A stretch of 64,000 nt of DNA from Podospora bellae-mahoneyi (lineage: Eukaryota > Ascomycota > Sordariomycetes > Sordariales > Podosporaceae): assembly GCF_035222275.1 (NCBI RefSeq), contig NW_026946359.1:1054001-1118000 (forward strand), in the 5' to 3' direction. Both the position numbers and the translations under genes were made by a program. Of this stretch, positions 43,657 through 54,804 are shown in pieces. Every line of letters starts with the position of its first letter. Position 1 is the stretch's first letter. The notes beneath the pieces were generated by a model. That model did not search any database. It saw only the letters and a list, made by a program, of their open reading frames with translations, and had not been told where the DNA came from.

Positions 43657-45674
43657 ATGCGCAACAAGCTTGTGAAAGCGAGGCCGAATTCCACAACTGC
43701 AAAGGCATTGGGTTTTTTTAACATACATCAGGATCGTGGTGACGGTGACGAACGCAGTATGTCTCTTCCGCCCCCTTTTTCATCCTCCCCTCCTGGAATG
43801 CTTGTCCATGGAAAAAAGGTGGTTTCCTTTTGTGCCCGAGACACATGTCCCAGAGGTTGTGCGCAAGGTGTCGGCCTGCAGACAAGGATGGAGGCACTTG
43901 TGGGCTTTTCGGATAGCTGCAGGTTCGTTGTCTGTGTGGACGTGGTTGTTCAGGAAGAACAGAACTAGTTTATGCTAGTTGGGTTTAAAAAGTTGGAAGA
44001 AAACATACCGGACTGTGGAAGCTAATTTGGAGTGTGCATTTGGTTTATTTCCAAACAGAAACCTCCCCTTCATCATCTACGCGAAATTCCGTCGACGCAC
44101 CGCTATCTTCCCCACGAACAGCAACCACAGTACCAGCCCCGAATCAACAAGCACAAGCCGCCATCACCTCTCCACCTACTTCACCCAGCCCAACAAGCCG
44201 CACCAGATCCCCGCTGCCACCACCGCAATCCTCTTCAAGCAATAATAACAGGGCCGCGAGGCAACAGCAGGAAGACCCGCGCCCCTCGTTCCGAGCGACT
44301 CTTACCCCGGCGTCGGAAGCCACAATCAACTCTGCCATGACACGAACGGCTGCAGGATCAACAGCACCAAGTACAAACGGAGTAAACAGCAAGGCAGGGC
44401 CACCAGCGCCGTCGCCCTCGGCGGCCGTAACAACATCCTCTTCCTCCCTCTCCCCAAGCCGCATGAATTCCACCATCCGCGCGGTACCAAGTTTTGATCG
44501 TTCCTCCGCCGAAGACTCGAGCAGCGACGGCACAAACGCGACAACGTCGAGGAACTCTGCGCTTTCGAGCTCGATCAACAGCACGGCGAGCATGTCTTCT
44601 TCCGAGTCGGCGGCGAACCTGACGCCCAAAAGCGGTGGGCTCCACAAGATTCCGTCGGTGGGAAGGCTGCGACCTGGCCCATCGGGGGCTTCGATTGGCG
44701 AGAATAATTATAGTAACAGTGATCAGAACAGCACGCCAGGGATGGGAACGCTGCGGTCATTTCCTAGCATGGGTGACATTCCGCAGCGGGGGAGCAGTAT
44801 TAGCGCTACTGGTTACCCCTCGGCGGCTGACAACCCCGGCCCCAACGGTGGAGGAAGCCCGACTCCTAATGAGATGTCGCTTGCTGCTGGGGAGGCGCAT
44901 CTCTCGGGGGGGTGGGACAACTCGGTGGGCAAGGCTGGGTTGGGGAAGACGGGGAGGGTGATCAACCGGTTGGTGTCGGACAACGAGTCGTTGAAGAGGG
45001 ACATCAAGATTGAGAGGTTGAGGGCGGAGGAGGCGAGGCAGCAGGCGCAACTGCTGAAGGACCAGCTGGACAGGACGACGCGGGAGCACGAGAGCCAGAT
45101 GCTGGATGTCAATGTCACCAAGACTTTGCTGGCGCGTAAGGAGCGGCAGGTGGAGGCGCTGCAGCAGACGGTGGAGCTGGAGCGGACGAGGGCTGTGTCG
45201 GCGACGGACAGGGAGAGGATCTGGAAGGAGGAGCTGGAGAAGGTCAAGGCCGAGTGCAAACGGCAGGTGGAGGAGGCGAACAATCAGGTTTTGCTGACGG
45301 ACGGGCGGTATAACGCGCTTGCGAGCCACTGGGGCGGGGAGGGGGAGAGGTACAGGAAAAGGACGGACAAGATGAGGAAGGAGTTTGAGGAGCTGAGCGA
45401 GAAGAGGAGGGAGGATGACGAGAAGATTAGGAGGCACGAGCAGATGATTGATCAGATGTATGTGGAGATTGATGATTTGGAGAAGCAGAACAGGGCGCTG
45501 TGGGAGATGTTTGAGCGGTACAAGAAGGAGAAGGACGAGAGCTTGAGGGGGATGACGGAGGATAATTTGAGGCAGGCAGAGGAGCTGCAGAGGACGATTG
45601 AGGAGGCGAAGGAGGCGAGGGATAAGTTGAGGTGGGCGTTGAATGTGAAGGAGAATGTCAAGGGGGCGAAATAA
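43657..45674 (+). CDS. She3-domain coiled-coil protein
   Basis: Exon 43657-43756 (MRNKLVKARPNSTTAKALGF...), a 302-nt intron (GTATGT...AACAG), then 44059-45674. The joined product has 571 residues. Residues 1-310 are Ser/Thr/Pro-rich and disordered. From about 320 the protein is a long coiled coil starting GRVINRLVSDNESLKRDIKI, with QMLDVNVTKTLLARKERQVE and later YVEIDDLEKQNRALWEMFER. This matches the SWI5-dependent HO expression protein 3 family as found in filamentous fungi. Yeast She3 links mRNA-She2 to the type V myosin Myo4. Filamentous members share the coiled coil, but their cargo role is not established. The CDS uses G-rich codons late in the gene, giving long open frames on the other strand. 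Confidence 0.8.
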
Positions 45675-47085
45675 GGGGTATCGACAGCCCAACAACCCTC
45701 CCAGGTCGTTACTCTCAACTCTATTTCCGCTGCTCCGGGGCCTTTTTCTCTTTCAACACCACCCTTCTTATGACAATCTTGAAGTACATCACCTCGCAGC
45801 AAATACATTGTTCAACCCAAAAGACAGCCACCAGTTATCGACGGGCAAGCCAGACCGCATCTTCCTTCAACTTATCAAGCGACCAAGCTCATTCATCGTC
45901 CAGCAAAGTTATTCCGGCAGAAAGGCGTTTCATTTGTTTTTATTTTTCGTTTTCTTTTCTTACAACATCTTCACGTTTCGAGTGTCTGGATACCCTAGAG
46001 AGAGAGAGAGAGAGAAAGAAACACGATCAGAGAAACGGGACCAGTATCATTTGTACCATCATAACCTCGACCATAGGTTTGAAACTTTTTTCTTGTTACT
46101 TTAGTGTGTTGTTGTACAATTGGAGTTTGGTGGGTGGGAAAGGTTCGGAGGGGGTAATGGTTTCTAGACTTCTTCTATTATTATATCTTATTTGTGCGTG
46201 TGCGCTTTTCAACCCTGGACAGGCATTTCGAAAGGGAAAGGGGTATCAGGGAAGGGAAACACACTTTTGGGGAACTCTTAATTTAAAATCTCTGAAGCGG
46301 GCAAAGCACACATTGACACTTACATACGTGGCATATGGGGGGCCATAGTTCTTGGTTTTTTGTTGAGGAGGGGGGGTGAGATAGGATTTGCGGGTGAATT
46401 AACAGTTTGTTGACAAGAATCCTATTTGTTGATTTTGGGTGATATGTGAGTGATGCAGTGATTGGGCCAAAGGTGACTGGTGTACCTAATGGGGGTGGTG
46501 ACAGTGTGGTACTGGATTTGTTAATGTTGACTTTGGTGGGGCAAGTCGAAAGGGGGGGTTGTCAAGGCAACAAATTTGGGAAGAGGTGGCCAGCGACCAA
46601 CGTTCGTTAAGGATGGAGTAGAAGGCTATCTGGAAGTGATTCTGGAACATATACTTGAGATGCTGAAGCCAGGAGAAGCGTTTGCGCACGTCAACTGCGG
46701 GTATCCGAGCCGTTCCTGCCGCGTTTGGCTGCCTGATATACGTGCCTGCCTGTGACAAACCTGGTTCCCCTGCGCTACAGCAGTCATGGGAGCCTGATGG
46801 CTTCCAAGCTTTTTGGTCACTGGTTGGCGCCGAGGGGTAGTGAGTGAATACTGCTTACTCTCTCGCCCTCCTTTTGTTTTTGTGGCTCAGCAGCCCCTCG
46901 TCAAGGTGTGTGCATTGCTCTTTCCGCGCGTCGCAACTCCCTTTGCCTACCTCGAACTGTTATCTTCGCTCTCTGCACTTTTAATCTGGGGCCTTGAGAG
47001 CAAAATCGACCTGACATGACCTTTTCTTGTACGTGTCAACCAACTAACTTGGCACCTCCCCAGTTCACCAGCCGAAGCCTAGACA
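45675..47085. other. Intergenic with (GA)n tract
   Basis: 3' flank of the She3-like gene with an (AG)n tract at about 45997-46015, then low-complexity G/T-rich sequence, and from 46,830 a C/T-rich leader for the gene at 47086. No gene was recognised. Confidence 0.35.
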
Positions 47086-50000
47086 ATGGAGGAATACGTC
47101 GAGTTCTACCAGACCTCGTGCTGGTCCTATAAGCCCAAAGCGATCAAAAAGGTCATCGAGAAACTTTCTGCACAGCCAGTGGTGAGTTTGTCCTTCATCA
47201 TTCTTTCTGTAACCTAGCACTAATTGCATATGCAGCACAATGGGAGAGTAGAGGTCCTGTACGACCTCGAGCAACGATGGTTCAAGATCACCTGCCATCA
47301 AGACGACGCCGAGACTCTCCGCCGGCGGTTTGCGGCTGTGGCTGCAGAGATTGAAGAGGATGCTCTTGGCTCCGACTACGAGAAGGTTCTAGGTCCAAGC
47401 TGCTACTTTGACGTATGGTTTTTCTTGTCGCAGTCCTACCGGAACCGTGTCGAAAAGTTGCTAATGATCGTAGACCGACATCGACAATGAATGGATTGCC
47501 GGTGAACAAGAGTACCTGAACCTTCTCCGGTCCCATGAGGCTGAATTCAAGGTGTATGCCTTCCCAACTGCGCTTGCCAGTTTCCAGTTCAAGACCTGCT
47601 GGGACTCCCTCGAGAAGCGAGACGACGGACTTACCCTCGATCATGTCGTGTCCGACGATAAACTGTCACAGATGGAACAAGAAACCAACGTGCGCATCGT
47701 GACAGACCTGGGCAAGTCGCTGGTCTTCATCGGATCGCACACCAAGGATTGCATCCACAAGGCCAAGGGAAAGCTGGACGTCCTGCTGGCCAGTAAAGTC
47801 AGCACCATTGCCATCCCCCTCCTTTAGCCAGGAGATCGTCTGCTCACAATTATCGATAGAACATGGCCCTCCTCTCTCTTCGAAATGACCATGTCCTTTT
47901 TACTGACAACTACGTCGATGAGAAACTCCGTCCAGGTTTCATGGTTGATCTCCGATACATGACCAATATTCACCCAAGACTTACCTCGTCGACATTGCTC
48001 GATCCAGCGACTGTCAGAAGGCTGGACGGGGCTTATTCGCGCATGTATGAACAAGGAGTTTCTCTGCGGCTATGCCCCTACAGTCACAAGAAAAAGTGGC
48101 ATGTCTCCCTTCTTGGCCCTCACATTCCGGAGCCAAAGACACAGCAGAGATACGTTTTGAGCAGCCGTCCGACCATGCTTGAGAAGGACTCAGATGAGCG
48201 CCCTATTACAGCGCCGGTGTCACAAGTACAAGCGAGAGCCACAACTACTGAGAGCCGGGTGGTTAGCTGGATGGAAGGTCTCTCGATAGCGCCCAGCTCT
48301 GAGCTTCGCAACAATGATCTCTCAACTGAGCCCTGTGTGCACCCATTCGACCTTGAGCAAGATATTTTGGGTCCTCTAGTCGACGTTCCTGCGATATCCA
48401 CTACCGCCAGTGCAACGGATCTCATAGATATGGACAGTCCTAGTGGTCTCGATGAGGCGGCTCTGAATACACCTGTTCGTCCGCCTCAGGATATTGTGGA
48501 AGTCCCAGCTCCAACGCTTATTGCCGTCGCTCCTAGTGGTGAAAGTGGCCATTCTCAGCATTCTGGGTCGACTACAAGTTCCTTGATGGAATTCAGCGGC
48601 AAGTCTCCTCCCCCCAATAACTAGGTAACATAACTAACAGGCACCTGTAGATGATGATGTACCTACCCCGACACCTTTTAAATATCACGATGACTTCAGC
48701 ACCAAACGCTTCCACGCCATGAACCAGCAGTCTGGTCACACTGCCAAGAAGGCAACCCCTGCGCCATCTGCCGTTTCGAAACCTACGTCGAAGGCAACGC
48801 AAAAGACCTCAAACGCGGTGGGCATGGCGGCTCCAAGCTGGACATACGGCACTGTGCCTTTTGCCGAGAAACTCAACATGGCTATCGCAAAGCTCCTTCA
48901 CAAGGCACCTTACCGACGAGGCTGGGTTGAAGTGCGGGTAGAGTTTGGTCGTATCCTTCTGGGAGACTGTGATGAGAGCGCTCTGTCGTTCAATTCTGGA
49001 CAGTCTGCTGCCGACGGCTGGGATAACCAAGTTGTTTTGTATATGTTGGAACAAGCCTCCCGGAAACTCGACACGGACAAGAGGCGCAAGGATCTTCGAT
49101 TCACCAAAATTCTCACCACCCATGGATGCGATGCTGAGGCGCTTCTCAACATGTGGAATGATGGCAAGCAGATTTGGGATCCGGAGCAGCGCAAGGTTGA
49201 CATCACATACGCTATTCATTGCGAGATGAAGTGCAAAGGGGAAGAAGAGTCGTATCGATTTGCTATTGAGGCACGCCAGAACGATACCGACTGTTCTGTG
49301 ATGGTCAAGCCTTTCCACCCTATATATGATGGCGATGGAATTGCGCCTGTTTATGTCCATGGGTTGAGGCACAACTGGGATATGCGGGTCATGTTATCAC
49401 ATGTTGACCATGATGAGGTCGACAAGCGTGTCAGCCGCTTCGCCATGGTTGTTTTTAACAGTCTTCAGATTCGGTATGGTGCCTCTCCTTGACGCTTGTA
49501 TGACTCGCTGACTAAACTGGTCAGCAGGGATAACAACGGCCCAAACCTCACCTTCTGCGTTCCCAACTACTCGGCGACTGTCACAGCTGTTAGAGCTCTC
49601 ACCCGATGGTACTACCCGAGTATTGATAGACAAAACGAGCTTCAGATTACCGAGGTTGAGCAGCTTGACATGGATACGATCGAGGATATCCCCAACGCCG
49701 CTCCAGGAGAGAAAATCAAGAGGATTCATGCCCACCCACGCCTTCCAAAAGCCTGTCAAATCAAGCAGCGCCAGGGTGACTTTGAGCGCTGGTATGAGGC
49801 CGCAGTGCTCTCGACCCAACTACAAGAATCTTGTCAGATGAACTCTGGGCTCAAACTTGGAGATGCGGCTGCGTGGAGTCCAGAGAAGATATATCGATAT
49901 GGTGGTTTTACCACCCTGTATGGTCCTGCTATTGCCATGCTCAAACAAATGGACAAGATTGGTCAAAATGAAGACAACAATCTCTCAGGGGTGTTTGGAG

Positions 50001-50212
50001 ACCTGTTGAAGCGGGCGAACGACCCTCCGCCTGGTGTTCCTGGGTCTTCTGGGCCTTCCAATCAGCACTTGCGACCGCACCCCCACAGCCGTGGTAGCAA
50101 CACTAGTTTTTTATCTCGAGACGTGCGGTCAGTAGTCTCTGCTTCGACCAATGCGGCCTCGAGAACAACGACTGTGAGGAGCGAGAAGGGAGAGGCGGGT
50201 GAGATATGGTGA
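47086..50212 (+). CDS. Conserved ascomycete protein, six exons (DUF7905-like by recollection)
   Basis: Exons 47086-47181, 47236-47412, 47474-47797, 47860-48598, 48651-49473 and 49528-50212 join in phase to 947 residues. The fourth intron (48599-48650) is GC-AG: donor GCAAGT, branch AACTAAC, acceptor TGTAG. Without it the frame stops at once. The N terminus (MEEYVEFYQTSCWSYKPKAI) has mixed alpha/beta KH-like spacing near 150-200 (VRIVTDLGKSLVFIGSHTKD). The middle (about 360-540) is disordered. The C-terminal half (from AEKLNMAIAKLLHKAPYRRG to NNLSGVFGDLLKRA) is a large globular domain. I recall a fungal family of this type without known function. KH-like RNA binding is a guess from the GxxxxxIGxxT pattern. 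Confidence 0.8.
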
Positions 50213-50316
50213 AGATGGGTATTTGGACTTTGTAAATTTGAGCTCAATGTTGAGATGGAGGCTGATACTATGCGAGTAAGCTGTGCATGTAAGATTGTTA
50301 GCTATGGAAGGTATCA

Positions 50317-50324
50317 ATAAAATG
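50317..50324. repeat. Target-site duplication, left copy
   Basis: ATAAAATG, repeated exactly at 51318-51325 on the far side of the inverted-repeat element. Its 8-bp length suits hAT-type insertion. Confidence 0.75.
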
Positions 50325-51317
50325 GAGCAATACTTTTCGGACACCTCATTTCTACTTGCCGGATCCTCCACCCACAGAAGGAAAAGCCTTTTAACTACAT
50401 TTCTTGTACTTTTTAAAGAGAAGAAATATATTGGGGTATTTTTGGACGTTTAATTTATATATTCAGTGTAAGATTTTGTATAAAATTAGTGTGAAAGTAT
50501 GAAAGTAGTGTAAAAGTGTATTATTTATATACTAGTAAGATCTTAATGACGAAGAGAAAAGACTACATTAATGTAATAGTTTTAAAAAATAAATAAATCC
50601 TTAAAAGATGTCACGGTTTTGGAAGACAGTAGAGACGTAAGGAACCAATCAGAACTGGACCGGGCGATAGAGCGGGGCTCACTGTCCAGGAAGACGGAAC
50701 GGACCAAGGAGATTGGGGCCGGGGACCGCGGCGGGGCTCACGGTCCACGGTCCACTATCGGCAAATAGGGAGAGGACCGAGGACCGTCTGGGAGTCAACG
50801 GTCCATGGTCTCTAGGTCTATATGTACGGAGGAACTGGCTGGTGTAGATAGGCAGTTCCGCAGTATGCAATACAAGTCACAATCGTTGGTATCTTAGCTA
50901 TTGTGATTGAGACAAGCCATTTGTTGTACACTGTTTAGCTGTACCGAACCAGGATTGTTCAGAAATGCCTTTATCCAGTATCCCTTTCAGAGGTTCCGGA
51001 TAGGGGTTCGTCACACTGGGTAGATATCTATAGTAACAGTAGCGGAGATTTTAGAAGCTAAATTTCTTAAGACTTTTACGTATTAAACCCTAACCTGGGA
51101 ATAGGAGGTATGTATAATATAAGAGAGAACTACGTATAAGATCGGAACAGCATATATAAGATGTTGGGGGAGGCACCTCGATTAAGTCTCATTTATATAT
51201 ATATATATATATATTGAAATATCTTTGTAATTTTATTTACATCTAAATATTATGGGTGAAAGTGCTGTGGATGGGAGTCCGACAAGTTTGAAATGGGGGT
51301 CCCGAAAAGTATTGCTC
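50325..51317. mobile_element. 993-bp TIR element with 8-bp target duplication (hAT-like, non-autonomous)
   Basis: The two ends are imperfect inverted repeats of about 60 bp. The left end reads GAGCAATACTTTTCGG, and the right end, reverse-complemented, starts with the same 16 bases. Further in, AC.CC.CATTT, ACTTG.CGGA and CCACAG recur in the same order on both sides. The element is flanked by perfect 8-bp direct repeats (ATAAAATG). No transposase frame is present, so it is non-autonomous. The interior is very AT-rich at both flanks (50,400-50,600 and 51,050-51,240, with a (TA)n tract near 51,195), suggesting repeat-induced mutation. The GC-rich centre carries an LTR-like segment. It lies about 110 bp after the stop of the 947-aa gene, probably in its 3' flank. 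Confidence 0.7.
50609..51015 (+). mobile_element. LTR-like fossil inside the TIR element
   Basis: A roughly 407-bp segment with a TGTCAC... start and ...CGTCACA end, followed one base later by a TGG-initial stretch that could be a primer-binding remnant. It contains a TATA-like TCTATATGTA and two near-identical GCGGGGCTCAC phrases. It reads as a solo or truncated LTR of unspecified class; no coding part remains. Family and age cannot be told from a single copy, and the call is tentative. Confidence 0.35.
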
Positions 51318-51325
51318 ATAAAATG
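51318..51325. repeat. Target-site duplication, right copy
   Basis: ATAAAATG, identical to 50317-50324. Confidence 0.75.
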
Positions 51326-51900
51326 TTTTGACGTTTGTACTTCTTTACCATAGCCTTGGGGAAAGTAGCCCCCCAAAGCAAGGGAGCACGTGCTCAATCT
51401 GTGGTCTTCTTTCCTTGGCAACTTTCTGGAATGTTCACGAGTTGACAGGGTAATATTGAAACTGTGCATTTCCTTCCCCGGATTCTGATCGCCGGAACCA
51501 TTCTAGCTGCAGGACATCCAACCGGTGAAGCTATGGCGTCATTGGGCTTTGGTGCCACAGAGGCACGGAAAAGCCAATTAACTCAGTTCTGAATCAAGCT
51601 TTTTCGGCATCGGGAACGGGCACTGGGGGAGATGGCGCGATTGGAGTGCGTTTAGACGTTTTCCCCCGGATCTTGAGAGTGGGAAGACCCGGATTGGGGG
51701 TGGGATCGTCGTTTAACAATTGAGGTTACGGTTACGGTAGGACGACTGCACAAGTTGACAGCTGGGTTAAGGGCGGGGGAGGGAGGAAATGGGATATGAA
51801 ACTGGCCTTTTTTTTTTTTTTTCATCTTTTCAATTTGTTTGTTACTATTTACATGGTTCTTGTGTTGTTGTTTGCGAGTTCTGAGGTGAAGTGAGTTAGC
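51326..51900. promoter_or_regulatory. Upstream region of the MFS transporter gene
   Basis: No gene is visible. A GGTTACGGTTACGG repeat (near 51,724) and a run of 16 or so T (about 51,810-51,826) precede the start at 51901. The promoter is expected here. Confidence 0.35.
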
Positions 51901-53641
51901 ATGGTGGACAACAACCGTGCCATCACCGCAACAAGCGGAAACAGCGACGGTGACGACAAGAAGGTTGGGGCCGGTGTAAACGGTGGGGGAGAAAACGAAA
52001 GAGACAACACCTCCTCCCTCTCTTCTGGCTCGGGCTCGGGGGAGTCCGACGACGCGATCCTGCCTAGGGGGCAGGTCGATCCTGTGTATGAGGAGAAAGC
52101 GAGGATTCTAAACCGGGCGGTAATGTTTCCCCCCCACTCTTCCCAATCATAATCATTACTAACTGAGAAAGCAGATCCAAGAAATAGGCATAGGACCCTA
52201 CCAATACCTCCTCTTCCTCGTCGTCGGCTTCGGCTGGGCGAGCGACAACCTCTGGCCTGTCGCCACGTCCCTCATCCTACCCCCCATCGCATTGGAATTT
52301 CTCCCTTCCCGCCCGGCATATCTCACCCTCGCGCAAAATATTGGGCTTTTGGCAGGGGCGATATTCTGGGGGTTTGGGTGTGATGTTTTTGGGAGGAAGT
52401 GGGCATTTAACCTCACGCTTGGGATCACGGCCGTGTTTGGGATGTGTGCTGCCTCCAGCCCAAACTTTGCGGCTATAGGGGTCTTTGCGAGCTTGTGGAG
52501 TTTTGGGGTGGGGGGAAATTTACCGGTGGACAGTGCGATCTTTTTGGAGTTTCTGCCGGGGAGTCATCAGTGGTTGTTGACTGTGTTAAGTGTGGACTGG
52601 GCGGTTGCGCAGGTGGTGGCTACGTTGGTTGCGTGGCCGCTTTTGGGCGGGATGACTTGTCAGGAGGGAGGAAACGGGGGTTGTGAGAGGGGGGAGAATA
52701 TGGGGTGGAGGTGGTTTTTGATTGCGCTCGGGGGGTTGACGTTGTTGATGTTTGGGTTGAGGTTTGCGGCGTTCAAGATTTTCGAGAGTCCCAAGTTTTT
52801 GATGGGGCAGGGAAGGGACGAGGAGGCTGTGAGGGTGGTTCACGAGGTGGCGAGACGGAATGGGAGGGAGAGCGGGTTGACGGTGGAGGACTTGAGGAGG
52901 GCTGAGCCGGAGGGGTATGTGGCGAGGACGGATGTCAAGGTTGCCGTGAAGAGGAGGTTGGAGAATGTCAAGATGGAAAGGGTGAGGGTGTTGTTTTCGA
53001 CGAGGAAACTGGCGTGGTCGACGGGGTTGATTATGGCTATTTGGGCGTTTATTGGGTTGGGATATCCCCTTTACAATGCCTTCTTGCCGTATATTCAGGC
53101 CACGAGAGGAGCCGACTTTGGAGACGGGTCTACTTACCTGACATATCGTAACTCCCTCATCATTGCCGCTGTTGGCATCCCGGGAGCGCTTCTGGGAGGA
53201 TATCTGGTTGAGCTGCCTCGCTTCGGCCGAAAAGGGACGCTGTCTTTGTCGACAGTCTTGACTGGAGTGTTTTTGTATTGCTCGACAACGGCACTTGACT
53301 CCCAATCGCTACTCGGCTGGAACTGCGCGTTCAACTTTACGAGCAATGTGATGTACGCTGTTTTGTACAGTTTCACGCCAGAACTGTTTCCAACACCCCA
53401 GAGAGGGACGGGGAACGCTTTGACGGCTACGTGCAATCGCATTTTTGGCATCATGGCGGTGAGTCTTTCGTCGTTGTTGATTGTGTGGATGGAATTGACT
53501 GACAATCTGTAGCCTATTGTGGCCATGTTTGCGGATCTACGAACTGCTGCGCCGGTCTACACCAGCGGCGCTCTTTTTATCGCTGCCGGAGTTTTGGTTC
53601 TTTTGTTGCCATTTGAGTCAAGGGGGAAAGCGGCGTTATGA
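51901..53641 (+). CDS. Major facilitator superfamily transporter
   Basis: Exons 51901-52119, 52175-53458 and 53513-53641 give 543 residues, with introns of 55 and 54 nt in phase 0. An acidic, Ser/Gly-rich cytosolic N terminus (about 75 residues) is followed by 12 predicted membrane helices. The MFS signature between helices 2 and 3 is GFGCDVFGRKWA, and the second-half counterpart is LVELPRFGRKG. SLWSFGVGGNLPVDSAIFLE and LPGSHQWLLTVLSVDWAVAQ match the SV2/sugar-transporter-like fungal group. Gly-rich loops with several Cys (MTCQEGGNGGCERG) lie between helices 5 and 6. The substrate is unknown; the group contains organic ion and sugar transporters. It is the first intact gene after the TIR element. 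Confidence 0.88.
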
Positions 53642-53982
53642 GCGGTTTTGAGGGGTAGTTTAGCCTCGTGATGTTGGGCTTGACCGGCGTATTGGTTGAG
53701 GGGTAATGGACTTGGATATTATGATTGCAATGGCGAAAAGCAATGACATCTTGACTTTCTGAACCGAAGACTTGAGAGTAAAGGGTAGTTCTGTTAAGCT
53801 TGTGGCTGCCTCGTGTTCCGTTATGCCCTTCCGGCGACCTAAATATACACATAATCGTCACATTCTTCTCCAAGATCCTACATCAGCCTTGCTTTCTCAT
53901 TTTGTGCCATCATCCGTGATCTCATTCCCTCCATTTGCTCCCCGCCACCCATCACCTTCATCCCTCGCACAATAGCCAGTCC
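53642..53982. other. Convergent 3' flanks
   Basis: 341 bases between two convergent stops; nothing was recognised. Confidence 0.4.
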
Positions 53983-54489
53983 TTAATGCAATGAAGTCCA
54001 AGCCCCGACCCCCAAAGCCCCCAACAGCATCCCCGTCCTTCCCAGATTCAACACCCCCCACCAATCCACCAGCTCCTTCGCTCCCTTCTCCTCATTCTCA
54101 CTCACCACCACCGCACCACTCGTCTTCACCCTCGCAGTCATATCCGCCTCTCTCTTCAGCAGCGCGTTATTAGTTCCCATCATCAGAGCCAAGGTATAAG
54201 GAATAACCCCCACGCTCAAACCTCCAGCTGTCGTCCAGAGGTTTCGATGAGCAGGTGACTTTGCAGCAAGGTAGAAAAACCCGATCGCCGAGAGGATGGA
54301 CAAAGGCGGCATGTGAGATTTACCGGTTAGGAACACCTTCTTCCACTGCTGGAGCATGAGCGGGGTTGGGGAAGTAAGCAGCAAGGGGGTAATGAGAGTG
54401 GAGAAGGTGAGGGAGAGGCCGGTTGTGAAGGCTGTTAGGAGGAGGGTGGAGGTTTTGATGAGGGGGAGGGAAGGTTTGGAGAGGGACAT
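53983..54489 (-). CDS. DUF1772 / anthrone-oxygenase-like membrane protein
   Basis: Single exon, 168 residues, with four hydrophobic helices: about 7-35, 60-80, 84-108 and 146-165. The pattern GLSLTFSTLITPLLL, QQWKKVFLTGKSHMPPLSIL, PYTLALMMGTNNALLKRE and ELVDWWGVLNLGRTGMLLGA is that of DUF1772 proteins. The conserved TN.AL and W...N..R residues are present. Some members act as anthrone oxygenases in polyketide clusters; most are uncharacterised. There is no polyketide synthase in the window, so a role in secondary metabolism is unsupported here. Confidence 0.8.
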   Translation of the reverse strand: MSLSKPSLPLIKTSTLLLTAFTTGLSLTFSTLITPLLLTSPTPLMLQQWKKVFLTGKSHMPPLSILSAIGFFYLAAKSPAHRNLWTTAGGLSVGVIPYTLALMMGTNNALLKREADMTARVKTSGAVVVSENEEKGAKELVDWWGVLNLGRTGMLLGALGVGAWTSLH

Positions 54490-54804
54490 TTTGATGGGTT
54501 TTGAAAGAGGTCAACTTTGGGAAAAGTAATGGTGTTTGGAGGAGATGTAACAGAGATGGTTGATGATGTTAATTGATAATTGTTGGACAAAACGTTCAAA
54601 GTGGGGCACAAAGGTCCGGGCGGGATTGTCGGGATCAGCTGCTTTGGCTCCGGACGGCGGGACTCGGTGACCTATTCCCGTTCCGCCCGAAAGTGTTGGT
54701 GACATCAGCACAGGTGCTCTCATGTTGTGTGCGTTCAGCCCAGCAGCACTGCGCTAGTGTATACATTTGGATCAGGCGCCGCACCTGCGGTGTTGGGTCC
54801 TGTG

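Noticed and set aside
44757-45695. 312-codon minus-strand frame opposite the She3-like gene
   Set aside because: It is Leu/Pro/His-rich, as expected for the complement of a Lys/Glu-rich coiled coil with G-rich codons.
45997-46015. (GA)n, (TA)n at 42512 and TGTCGA repeats at 58498 as possible CRISPR or satellite arrays
   Set aside because: They are short microsatellites without spacers; CRISPR arrays are not expected in a fungal nuclear genome.
52586-53305. 239-codon minus-strand frame opposite the MFS transporter
   Set aside because: Shadow of the transporter coding frame; Arg/Pro/His-rich and without domain.
53642-54489. MFS transporter plus DUF1772 protein as part of a secondary-metabolite cluster
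   Set aside because: No polyketide synthase, NRPS, terpene cyclase or pathway regulator is present nearby, and the two genes are convergent neighbours only.
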